Shown here one piece after another: positions 45,920 to 53,301 of a stretch of 64,000 bases of DNA; the first letter of the stretch is position 1; the number at the start of each line of letters is the position of its first letter. The notes under the pieces are model-generated. The model was not told where the DNA came from and did not search any database. It saw nothing but the letters and a program-made list of their open reading frames with translations. Source of the DNA: Bacteroidota bacterium. GTDB taxonomy: Bacteria > Bacteroidota > Bacteroidia > B-17B0 > Aurantibacillaceae. Location: assembly GCA_013298715.1 (NCBI GenBank), contig JAAFIQ010000006.1, positions 17,433 through 81,432 of the forward strand, written 5' to 3'. The translations under genes were made by a program, and so were the position numbers.

Positions 45920-46881
45920 TTGTTAAACCAATAGATACCAAAGGAGTTGATTATTTAAAACTGGTTGAAAAAGCTGGTTCTGTTTTTAATTTACCAAATT
46001 GGTTAGCTATTTATAACCCTGAGAATATTGTAACACTTGGCATTTTTAACTTGAATAACGAGCTAATCGGGGCATTAAATCTCTATAAATCAAAAAAAGC
46101 TGGAACAACTTACTACTCAGTACCGCCATATTCTCCATCTAATGGATTTACTTTAATTAACCCAGCACAAAGTAATGCGAATAAAATTGCTTTTGAAAAA
46201 GATGTACACGAAGCCTTAATTAAACATTTTGCTTTACTTAAAGCTGCTTTGTTTATTTCGGCATTTCCAACAAATGTAATAGATACTCAACCTTATTTTT
46301 GGAATAAGTATAAAGTAATTCCAAATTATACTTATCAACTACCTTTAAATAAAACTGAAGAAGAATTATTCGAAAGTATTACTTCTGAAAAAAGAAAATC
46401 TATTCGCAAGGCACAAAAAGACAACATTATTGTAAGTGAATGTACTGATATGAAAATTGTTTTAGAATTAATAAACAAAACATTTTCGCGAAAAGAAAAA
46501 AGCATTAACGAAAGTTTGGTGAAAAAAATATTATTTCAATTTTCAAATTCTGAAAATAGTTTTGCTTTTGTTGCTTATCAAAATAATAAACCAATTGCCT
46601 GCACCTTTTGTGTTTATTATAAAAATACAAGTTACTATTTGTTTGGTGGTTACGATGAGGCTAACAAACACCATGGCGCTGGCCCTTTGTGTATGTGGAG
46701 TGCTATACTTAAAGCAAAGCAATTAGCAATTACAGTTTTTGATTTTGAAGGAAGTATGCTACCTGAAGTAGAAAAGTATTTTAGAGAATTTGGTGGAGAA
46801 TTAAAGCCATATTACACAGTGCAAAAAGCCTGGTTGCCAATTGAAATGCTTTTAAAATTCAAACAACGTAATCGTTTTTAA
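45916..46881 (+). CDS. FemAB/GNAT-type acyltransferase-like protein
   Basis: A 321-residue protein of the BioF2-like/FemAB superfamily, with two GNAT-like halves. The first holds FNLPNWLAIYNPENIVTLGIFN and TYYSVPPYSPSNGFT, and the second ITSEKRKSIRKAQKDNIIV, YYLFGGYDEANKHHGAGPLCMWSAI and the C-terminal DFEGSMLPEVEKYFREFGGELKPYYTV. In other systems such proteins transfer aminoacyl or acyl groups onto cell-wall or surface glycans. The GTG start overlaps the previous stop by four bases, so it is translationally coupled. Confidence 0.83.
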   Translation: MIVKPIDTKGVDYLKLVEKAGSVFNLPNWLAIYNPENIVTLGIFNLNNELIGALNLYKSKKAGTTYYSVPPYSPSNGFTLINPAQSNANKIAFEKDVHEALIKHFALLKAALFISAFPTNVIDTQPYFWNKYKVIPNYTYQLPLNKTEEELFESITSEKRKSIRKAQKDNIIVSECTDMKIVLELINKTFSRKEKSINESLVKKILFQFSNSENSFAFVAYQNNKPIACTFCVYYKNTSYYLFGGYDEANKHHGAGPLCMWSAILKAKQLAITVFDFEGSMLPEVEKYFREFGGELKPYYTVQKAWLPIEMLLKFKQRNRF

Positions 46882-47694
46882 ATGAAGGCCATCATCTCTC
46901 ACGATATAGATCACATTACGGTTTCGGAGCATTTAATGAAAGACACTATCGTTCCAAAATTTATGATGCGAATGCATATTGAGTTGGCGTTAGGTAAAAT
47001 ATCGTTAAGAGAATATATTTTGCGTTGGGCTGATTTTTTTAAGAACAAATGGCAAAATATTGATGAATTGATTACTTTTAATAATATAAATCGAGTACCT
47101 TCTAGTTTCTTTATTGCTGTAAACAAAGGCGTTGGCTTAAATTATTCTCAAAAAAATGCTTTGCAGTGGGTGCTACAAATGAAATTAAGAAATTGTGAAA
47201 TAGGCATACACGGAATTGATTTTGATTCCTTAGAAACAATATCTAAAGAATACCAACAGTTTGAAGCACTCTCCAATTCAAAAAAATTTGGTATTAGAAT
47301 GCACTATGTCAGAAATAATGAACACACGCTGCAAAATTTAGCTAAAGCAGGTTACCTTTATGATAGCACCGAGCATGCTTTTAAAAATCCTTATAAAATT
47401 GGCAACATGTGGGAATTTCCGTTTCAAATTATGGATGGTTGGGTAATTGAGAACGGCAAAAGTTGGCAGAGCGTGAACCTTGAAAAAGCAAAAAATAATA
47501 CCCTTAGGCTAATTGAAAAGGCCGAAAAAGAAAATCTTAAGTACTTAGGAATTGATTTTCACGACCGCTATTTTTCGCACTCATTTAAAACTTGGTTGAA
47601 TTGGTATATTTGGTTGATGGATTATTTAAAACAAAATAAAATTGAATGTATAAATTTTAATACTGCCATTGAAGAACTGAATAACAAAAAATAA
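46882..47694 (+). CDS. Polysaccharide deacetylase-like protein
   Basis: A 270-residue protein resembling the NodB-like carbohydrate esterase 4 fold. The N-terminal SHDIDH holds the metal and catalytic Asp positions, CEIGIHGIDF provides the metal His, and GIDFHDRYF near the C-terminus matches the final conserved His. The second metal His is not clearly placed, so activity is not certain. The start codon directly abuts the previous stop with no gap. It probably removes acetyl groups from the cluster's glycan. Confidence 0.78.
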   Translation: MKAIISHDIDHITVSEHLMKDTIVPKFMMRMHIELALGKISLREYILRWADFFKNKWQNIDELITFNNINRVPSSFFIAVNKGVGLNYSQKNALQWVLQMKLRNCEIGIHGIDFDSLETISKEYQQFEALSNSKKFGIRMHYVRNNEHTLQNLAKAGYLYDSTEHAFKNPYKIGNMWEFPFQIMDGWVIENGKSWQSVNLEKAKNNTLRLIEKAEKENLKYLGIDFHDRYFSHSFKTWLNWYIWLMDYLKQNKIECINFNTAIEELNNKK

Positions 47695-47761
47695 TCTGAT
47701 TAAACCTTTAACCCATTTTTACATCTTACTATAGTTCTAATTTTAGAATAGCCTTAATAAT

Positions 47762-49330
47762 ATGAAAACTAAATTTATTTTATTTCTATTTTTCGTTGTA
47801 TTTGTGTGCAAATCACAAAACGTAAATTTATCAAGCTTAAATACCTTTGAGGGAGAACCCTATATTGCGATTAATCCTACAAATCCAAAAAACATGGTAG
47901 TAGCTTGGATGGGCTTTGTTTTTGGTAATGGAACAGGTTTAACTATTAAGGTAAAAAATACCTTTAATGGTGGTGTGTCTTGGAATTCGGCCATTAACTT
48001 ACCTCACGTAAAATCAACTTATAAATCCGCAGATGTGAGTATGGCATTTGATGCAACTGGTAAATTGCATTTAACGTATATTGATTACCGTCAATCACCC
48101 GATTCTGGAGGTGTGTATTATATGAATTCAACTAATGGCGGTAATAGTTTTTCTAGTCCTGTTCTGGTAATAGATGCATACGCTGACGCTGCAAAGAAAC
48201 CAATTGATAGACCTTGGTTAACAGTTAATTCAAATGGAACAAAACTATTTGTAACCACCAAACCTGCACCTTGGATACTTGCGCCAAATAGGTCTTATTT
48301 AGTTTCATCGTTAAACGGAGGAGCAACATGGAGCAATTTTAGATTTGTTGATACTACAAATTTTTTAATAGGTTCTTTAATTTCAGCTCCAATGGCTTTT
48401 CCTTGTTTTGCAGGTAATAGTTTAAAAATTATGTACCCAAGCTATGTTGCTTCACAAAACATATTGCCAGCCTATTACATAGCTACTTCAACTAATAATG
48501 GTGGCACCTTCAATTACAATACAATGATTGCATCAAATACCTCGCCCGCAGCTAATGATAGTGCAAAAAGTGCGTATCAACTTTTGGCAAACCCTACAAA
48601 TTCTTTAAACCTTATTGCTTTATTTGGTGCAGGTATTGGAACAACAGATTTAGATATATTTATGCTTGAAAGTAATAATGGTGGCTCAACATGGGGCAGC
48701 CCTCTGAGAATTAATAATGATCCTATAAACAATGGAAAAATGCAAGATTTAATGTGGGGAAGTTTTGATGCTTTAGGAAATTTAGCCATTACATGGCGCG
48801 ATAGGCGTAATGCGCCTGGAGTAGGTTACGCCCGAGCCTCTGAAGTTTATGGTACATTTAGAAGCGCAGGTTCTTCAACGTTTGTTCCTAATTTTAAAAT
48901 AAGCGATGTTTTAGAGGGTTACACCAATCTATTAAACCAAAGTGGCAATGATTTTATGTGTAGCGCTTTGCAAAATGATACTATTCATTTGGTTTGGGGT
49001 TCAACACGAGATGGCTCGTTAGATATTTGGTATAGTAAAACAAAAGCAAGCATGGGAATAACTGGAGTTAAGCAACTTATAACTAGCGAGAGTTTTAATA
49101 TAGAAACGTTTCCAAACCCTACAAAAGATAAACTATCTGTAAAACTTACCAACTCAATATCCATCAAAACTATTGAATTATTTAACTTGGAAGGAAAAAT
49201 GATTCTGTCGCAACAAATAAATAATATGCATGGTGAGCTGTCTCTTAAAAACCTTGCGCCAAGCATTTACACGCTTAAAGTAACTGATGAAAAAGGAAAT
49301 ACTTTTTCAAAAAAAGTAGTTAAGCAATAA
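47762..49330 (+). CDS. Secreted sialidase-like beta-propeller protein with T9SS domain
   Basis: A 522-residue exported protein (signal peptide ending VCKSQ). The first 430 residues form a six-bladed beta-propeller of the sialidase type, with at least five Asp-box repeats (NGGVSW, NGGNSF, NGGATW, NGGTFN, NGGSTW). The sialidase catalytic Arg triad is not evident, so enzymatic activity is doubtful. The C-terminus is a T9SS type A sorting domain (FPNPTKDKLSVKL, LFNLEGKMILSQQ, LAPSIYTLKVTDEKG). It is monocistronic, 67 bases after the glycan cluster. Confidence 0.85.
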   Translation: MKTKFILFLFFVVFVCKSQNVNLSSLNTFEGEPYIAINPTNPKNMVVAWMGFVFGNGTGLTIKVKNTFNGGVSWNSAINLPHVKSTYKSADVSMAFDATGKLHLTYIDYRQSPDSGGVYYMNSTNGGNSFSSPVLVIDAYADAAKKPIDRPWLTVNSNGTKLFVTTKPAPWILAPNRSYLVSSLNGGATWSNFRFVDTTNFLIGSLISAPMAFPCFAGNSLKIMYPSYVASQNILPAYYIATSTNNGGTFNYNTMIASNTSPAANDSAKSAYQLLANPTNSLNLIALFGAGIGTTDLDIFMLESNNGGSTWGSPLRINNDPINNGKMQDLMWGSFDALGNLAITWRDRRNAPGVGYARASEVYGTFRSAGSSTFVPNFKISDVLEGYTNLLNQSGNDFMCSALQNDTIHLVWGSTRDGSLDIWYSKTKASMGITGVKQLITSESFNIETFPNPTKDKLSVKLTNSISIKTIELFNLEGKMILSQQINNMHGELSLKNLAPSIYTLKVTDEKGNTFSKKVVKQ

Positions 49331-49499
49331 GTGTTAAAGCCTATGATTACACCTGCTTATTTATTAAAATACCCTTTCAAGCTAAAAAAAGTATAACTGA
49401 AAAGTAAATCCTAACTTCCTTAAAAAATTTCTATTACAACTTAAAAATCATTAGTAAATTTAAGCAATACAAACAAAGGTGTTGTAGTAAAACATTATT

Positions 49500-51629
49500 A
49501 TGCGTAAAGATTTTTCAAAAACAAACTATAAAAAACCTTCTCAAAATTTCAGTCAATCTGAATCTGAACAATTTATTACTGCTGAGCAAATTGCTTTAAA
49601 ATCAAGTTACACAAGTACAGATTCTGAAAAGTTAAACCACTTAAATTTTGGTGCAGGCTTACCACCTTTTCTTCGCGGTCCATACAGTAGTATGTACGTG
49701 CAAAACCCTTGGACAATAAGGCAATACGCCGGTTTTAGCACAGCCGAAGAAAGCAATGCTTTTTACAAAAGAAACCTAGCCGCCGGACAAAAAGGACTAT
49801 CCGTTGCATTTGATTTAGCAACCCATCGCGGTTACGATAGTGATCACGAGCGCGTAGTAGGCGATGTAGGAAAAGCAGGCGTAGCCATTGATAGCATTTT
49901 AGATATGAAAGTGTTGTTCAATGAAATTCCACTCGATCAAATGAGTGTGAGTATGACTATGAATGGCGCGGTGTTACCTATACTAGCTTTTTATATTGTT
50001 GCCGCTCAGGAGCAGGGCGTTAGTATAGATAAATTGAGTGGCACCATTCAAAACGATATTTTAAAAGAGTTTATGGTGCGCAATACTTATATCTACCCGC
50101 CGCAACACTCTATGAAAATAATTGCCGATATTTTTGAATTCACTTCTAAAAATATGCCAAAGTTTAACTCTATTTCTATAAGTGGTTATCACATGCAAGA
50201 GGCTGGAGCTACCGCCGACATTGAGTTAGCATACACCTTAGCAGATGGATTAGAGTATATAAGAACAGGAATTAAAGCAGGCCTAGATATTGATGCCTTT
50301 GCGCCACGCTTATCTTTTTTTTGGGCAATAGGCATGAATCATTTTATGGAGATTGCTAAAATGCGCGCTGCACGAATGCTTTGGGCTAAAATTGTAAAAC
50401 AATTCAATCCAAAGTCGGCAAAATCAATGGCTTTGCGCACACATTGCCAAACAAGCGGTTGGAGTTTAACAGAACAAGACCCCTTCAACAACATTACACG
50501 CACCAGTGTTGAAGCGCTTGCTGCGGCAATGGGGCACACACAAAGTTTGCATACCAATGCCTTGGATGAAGCTATTGCCTTACCAACAGATTTTAGCGCA
50601 CGCATTGCCCGTAACACACAAATTTATTTACAACAAGAAACTGGAATTTGTAAAGTGGTAGATCCTTGGGCAGGTTCGCACTATGTGGAGACTTTAACTA
50701 ATGAAATTGCTAACAAAGCCTCGGAGCTTATTGAAGAAGTTGAAAAATTAGGAGGGATGGCAAAGGCAATAGAAACAGGAATTCCTAAAATGCGGATTGA
50801 AGAAGCTGCAGCACGCAAACAAGCAAGGATTGACAGCGGGAAAGATATAATTGTAGGCGTAAATAATTTTACAACAACCGAAAAAACCAACATTGAAATT
50901 TTAGATGTTGATAATACAAAAGTACGTGAACAACAATTAGAAAGACTGGCAAAATTAAAAGCAGAAAGAAACACACAAGAAGTTGAAACAGCATTAAATG
51001 ACTTAACGGAAGCTGCAAAAACAGGAAATGGCAACTTGTTACAGTTAGCAATTGTGGCAGCAGAAAAACGTGCAAGTTTGGGTGAAATATCTTACGCATT
51101 AGAAAAAGAATTTGGACGCTACAAAGCGCAGATTAGATCTATTTCAGGAGTTTACAGTAATGAAATAAAAATGAACGAAGATTTTATAAAAGCAAAACAA
51201 TTGGCCGATAAGTTTGCAGAGCTTGAAGGACGCCGCCCACGCATTATGATTGCAAAAATGGGGCAGGATGGACACGATAGAGGCGCAAAAGTTATTGCCA
51301 CAAGTTTTGCCGATTTAGGTTTTGATGTGGATATTGGCCCACTATTTCAAACACCAGCAGAGGCTGCCAAGCAAGCAGTAGAAAACGATGTACACATTTT
51401 AGGAATAAGCAGTTTAGCCGCAGGTCATAAAACCCTTATTCCACAAGTAATTGCCGAATTAAAAAATTACGATAGAGGAGATATAATGATTGTAGCAGGC
51501 GGTGTTATACCCCAACAAGATTATGACTTTTTATTTAATAACGGTGTAAGTTTTGTATTTGGTCCAGGCACTGTAATTGCCAAAAGCGCTATTGAAATTT
51601 TAGAGAAGTTTATGGGCGAAGAAGATTGA
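49500..51629 (+). CDS. Methylmalonyl-CoA mutase, large subunit
   Basis: A 709-residue adenosylcobalamin enzyme that interconverts methylmalonyl-CoA and succinyl-CoA. The TIM-barrel substrate domain includes [46 protein letters not shown] and the active-site [16 protein letters not shown]. The B12-binding domain has the D-x-H-x-x-G motif (D590-G-H592-D-R-G595), with H592 as axial cobalt ligand. Length is normal for the catalytic subunit. The small subunit gene is not upstream. The last ~72 bases are repeated near 53127-53198. Confidence 0.95.
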   Translation: MRKDFSKTNYKKPSQNFSQSESEQFITAEQIALKSSYTSTDSEKLNHLNFGAGLPPFLRGPYSSMYVQNPWTIRQYAGFSTAEESNAFYKRNLAAGQKGLSVAFDLATHRGYDSDHERVVGDVGKAGVAIDSILDMKVLFNEIPLDQMSVSMTMNGAVLPILAFYIVAAQEQGVSIDKLSGTIQNDILKEFMVRNTYIYPPQHSMKIIADIFEFTSKNMPKFNSISISGYHMQEAGATADIELAYTLADGLEYIRTGIKAGLDIDAFAPRLSFFWAIGMNHFMEIAKMRAARMLWAKIVKQFNPKSAKSMALRTHCQTSGWSLTEQDPFNNITRTSVEALAAAMGHTQSLHTNALDEAIALPTDFSARIARNTQIYLQQETGICKVVDPWAGSHYVETLTNEIANKASELIEEVEKLGGMAKAIETGIPKMRIEEAAARKQARIDSGKDIIVGVNNFTTTEKTNIEILDVDNTKVREQQLERLAKLKAERNTQEVETALNDLTEAAKTGNGNLLQLAIVAAEKRASLGEISYALEKEFGRYKAQIRSISGVYSNEIKMNEDFIKAKQLADKFAELEGRRPRIMIAKMGQDGHDRGAKVIATSFADLGFDVDIGPLFQTPAEAAKQAVENDVHILGISSLAAGHKTLIPQVIAELKNYDRGDIMIVAGGVIPQQDYDFLFNNGVSFVFGPGTVIAKSAIEILEKFMGEED
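51545..51616 (+). repeat. Direct repeat copy 1: 3' end of methylmalonyl-CoA mutase gene
   Basis: These 72 bases, near the end of the mutase gene, recur at 53127-53198. I count five mismatches by hand (about 93% identity), including an uninterrupted 39-base match (51552-51590 against 53134-53172). Similarity weakens but may continue for about 20 more bases past the stop. This copy is part of the intact gene. Confidence 0.9.
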
Positions 51630-51687
51630 TAATCAAATTTTTTTATGATAATAAGTCAAATAAATTTTGTATCTTAGAGTAACGGGT

Positions 51688-52198
51688 GTGGTTAGAAAAA
51701 AAGTAGTCGAAATTGAACTAGATAAACTTACAAATTCAATTGTTAACGTAGTTACAGGGGAAGTTTTTGAAACTGAATGTAGTAAAGTTACATTAAAAGA
51801 AATTAAAAAAAGGAATGGTTATTTGATTGGTCCTTTGAAACTAAAGATAAAAAAAGTACAGTTCTTAAAATGACAACTGTTGAAAATAAAAATGTGATAC
51901 AAGGCCTTATTTCTTATAAAATAAATGAGAACTATATTTTTGTTAATCTTGTTGAAACTGCTGAATTTAATAGAGGAAAGAAAAAGATGTATGTTGGGGT
52001 AGGCGGAAATTTATTTGCCTATGCTTGCAAAATTTCTTTTGATATGGGATTTGAGGGCTATGTTTCCTTCAAGGCGAAAACAGCTTTAATAGAATATTAT
52101 AAAGAAAGCTAGGAGCAGAAGTTGCGCTTGGACAAAGAATGTACATTGGAAGCGCTGCATCGATTAAACTAGTGAATCAATATTTTAAAAATAAATAA
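51688..52198 (+). pseudogene. GNAT-like acyltransferase-type gene broken by two single-base deletions
   Basis: Read in one frame after another, this region encodes one continuous ~170-residue protein. Frame 1 (from about GTG 51688) gives TNSIVNVVTGEVFETE. After about 51822 frame 2 gives FDWSFETKDKKSTVLK and the GNAT-like NRGKKKMYVGVGGNLF and KTALIEYY. After about 52109 frame 3 gives LGAEVALGQRMYIGS to the TAA at 52198. Each shift is minus one, as from single-base deletions in a T run and an A run. The intact form is a recognisable small Bacteroidota family. Either a decayed gene or assembly errors in homopolymers. TTG 51667 is an alternative start. Confidence 0.8.
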
Positions 52199-52199
52199 A

Positions 52200-52349
52200 A
52201 TGAAACAACAACTAAACTCTAAGGAAGTAGATCTTTACGTTGACAATACAAGACTTACTAAAAAAGAAAAACAAGAACTTGTTGAGTTTATAAAAAAAAA
52301 TAAACTTAATAAAGAGCTTAGAGAAAAGAAACATCGAAAAGCTGTGTAA
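52200..52349 (+). CDS. Small basic protein following the GNAT-like gene
   Basis: A 49-residue, Lys/Arg-rich helical protein (MKQQLNSKEVDLYVDNTRLT, ending REKKHRKAV). Its ATG lies one base past the TAA of the restored GNAT-like frame, so the two would be coupled. Short basic partner genes behind this GNAT-like family appear as a unit in Bacteroidota, by my recollection, which is not verified here. I see no known domain. An in-frame 22-codon stretch directly after the stop (ending KFAEKK) is of unclear meaning. Confidence 0.55.
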   Translation: MKQQLNSKEVDLYVDNTRLTKKEKQELVEFIKKNKLNKELREKKHRKAV

Positions 52350-52433
52350 TTGGATCAGCTTCAGAGTTACAAACTCAGTTCGCAACTTGATTTATCGAAG
52401 TTTGCCGAAAAAAAATGATTTGAAATTTAAAAA

Positions 52434-52874
52434 ATGAAATTACCCCGTTATGAATTAAAAGCTGAAAAAACCTTAATGGTTTTTGAGTTTACTAGTGAAG
52501 GAAAAAAAGGAAATATTCCTAAGTTGATTAAATTTAGTGAAACCACGCTTAATGGGTTTTACAATCTTGCTTTTGGAGATAAAGATTCAATAACTGGTGA
52601 AATTGATGATATTGTTGTAACTGATAATGGCGATAGCGAACAAGTATTAGCAACCGTTGTGTCAGCGGTGTATTCTTTTACGGATAAATATAAAGACGCT
52701 TGGGTTTATGCAACAGGTAGCACAAAGGCTCGTACTCGTTTATATAGGAGTGGCATAAGTAAGTATTATAATGAAGTAAAAAAGGATTTTTTAATCTATG
52801 GTCTTTTAGACGGGGAGTGGCATAGTTTTAAGAAAGACGTAGATTATACAGCCTTTGTAGTTAAGAGAAAATAA
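52434..52874 (+). CDS. DUF6934 family protein
   Basis: A 146-residue cytoplasmic protein matching the DUF6934 family as I know it: KLIKFSETTLNGFYNLAFGDKDS, EIDDIVVTDNGDSEQVLATVV, WVYATGSTKARTRLYRSGIS. The ATGST segment and the paired Arg residues look like conserved active or binding residues. The family is small, restricted mostly to Bacteroidota, and has no known function. It is followed by a 53-codon gene after 24 bases. Within the mutase-repeat island it is one of two larger-plus-small gene pairs. Confidence 0.78.
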   Translation: MKLPRYELKAEKTLMVFEFTSEGKKGNIPKLIKFSETTLNGFYNLAFGDKDSITGEIDDIVVTDNGDSEQVLATVVSAVYSFTDKYKDAWVYATGSTKARTRLYRSGISKYYNEVKKDFLIYGLLDGEWHSFKKDVDYTAFVVKRK

Positions 52875-52884
52875 TGTATATTTG
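52854..52884 (+). promoter_or_regulatory. Strong promoter of the 53-codon gene, inside the end of the DUF6934 gene
   Basis: TTTG at 52854-52857, a 19-base spacer and TATATTTG at 52877-52884 match the Bacteroidota consensus fully. The -33 box lies within the last codons of the DUF6934 gene. A short leader of about 8-10 bases would precede the ATG at 52899. So the small gene can be expressed independently. Confidence 0.7.
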
Positions 52885-52898
52885 TATTAGGATTTAAC

Positions 52899-53060
52899 AT
52901 GAAAACTATTAAAGAAATAAATCAAAAAAAGACTCCAATTGTTCGTATTGATAGTTCGTTGGAGAAGTTTAAATCTATGCCTATTTTTCAAGACAAAGTT
53001 GAAAAAGCAAATGAGGTTTTGAGAAAAGTAGGTTTACCGAAATTAGCGACAAAGCGATAA
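52899..53060 (+). CDS. Small protein paired with DUF6934 (53 residues)
   Basis: A 53-residue protein (MKTIKEINQKKTPIVRIDSS, ending VGLPKLATKR) with no transmembrane segment. The sequence FQDKVEKANEVLRKVGLPKL suggests a helix followed by a short tail. It has its own strong promoter. Small proteins of this pattern recur behind DUF6934 genes, by recollection. An antitoxin-like role is an inference only; no DNA-binding motif is visible. Confidence 0.65.
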   Translation: MKTIKEINQKKTPIVRIDSSLEKFKSMPIFQDKVEKANEVLRKVGLPKLATKR

Positions 53061-53126
53061 TGTCAGCTTCCACAAATTAGTACGTTTCAAAAATTGGCAC
53101 TCTTCTTTTTTAATTATTTGTGTTGT

Positions 53127-53202
53127 TGTAAGCTTTGTATTTGGTCCAGGCACTGTAATTGCCAAAAGCGCTAGTGAGATTTTAGAAAAGTTGATGGGGT
53201 AG
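53127..53202 (+). repeat. Direct repeat copy 2: remnant of the methylmalonyl-CoA mutase 3' end
   Basis: This copy, just before pyrG, encodes the mutase tail out of context ([19 protein letters not shown], then KLMG and a TAG at 53200-53202), without the EED end of the intact gene. It is about 93% identical to 51545-51616 over 72 bases. No start codon or upstream gene body precedes it, so it is a gene fragment. Confidence 0.88.
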
Positions 53203-53270
53203 AGGAGATTTAGCAATCATTCTTGTTAACTAATAGCAAATAACTTTATAGTAAAACCCATTTTTATAAC

Positions 53271-53301
53271 TAACTTTGCAAACAGTTTTTAAAAAACTGT
53301 T
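53271..53301 (+). promoter_or_regulatory. pyrG promoter -7 box and leader hairpin
   Basis: TAACTTTG at 53271-53278 fits the -7 consensus; the -33 is weak. The transcript would begin at about 53283-53286 unless an upstream start is used. A perfect inverted repeat, AACAGTTTTT (53281-53290) and AAAAACTGTT (53292-53301), ends exactly at the base before the ATG. As RNA, if included, it would fold on the initiation region; as DNA it could bind a dimeric regulator. Confidence 0.5.

Noticed and set aside
47762..49330. Calling the propeller protein a true sialidase
   Set aside because: Asp boxes are present but I could not place the catalytic Arg triad, nucleophile Tyr/Glu pair or the Arg-Ile-Pro motif.
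51667..51873. Treating the 51667-51873 and 51870-52112 frames as two separate intact genes
   Set aside because: Joining three frames gives one coherent GNAT-like protein, and each frame switch fits a single-base loss, so a broken gene explains the data better.
51545..53202. Calling the island a complete transposon, integron or phage
   Set aside because: No transposase, integrase, terminal inverted repeats or target-site duplication of transposon length was found; only the mutase-end repeat is seen.
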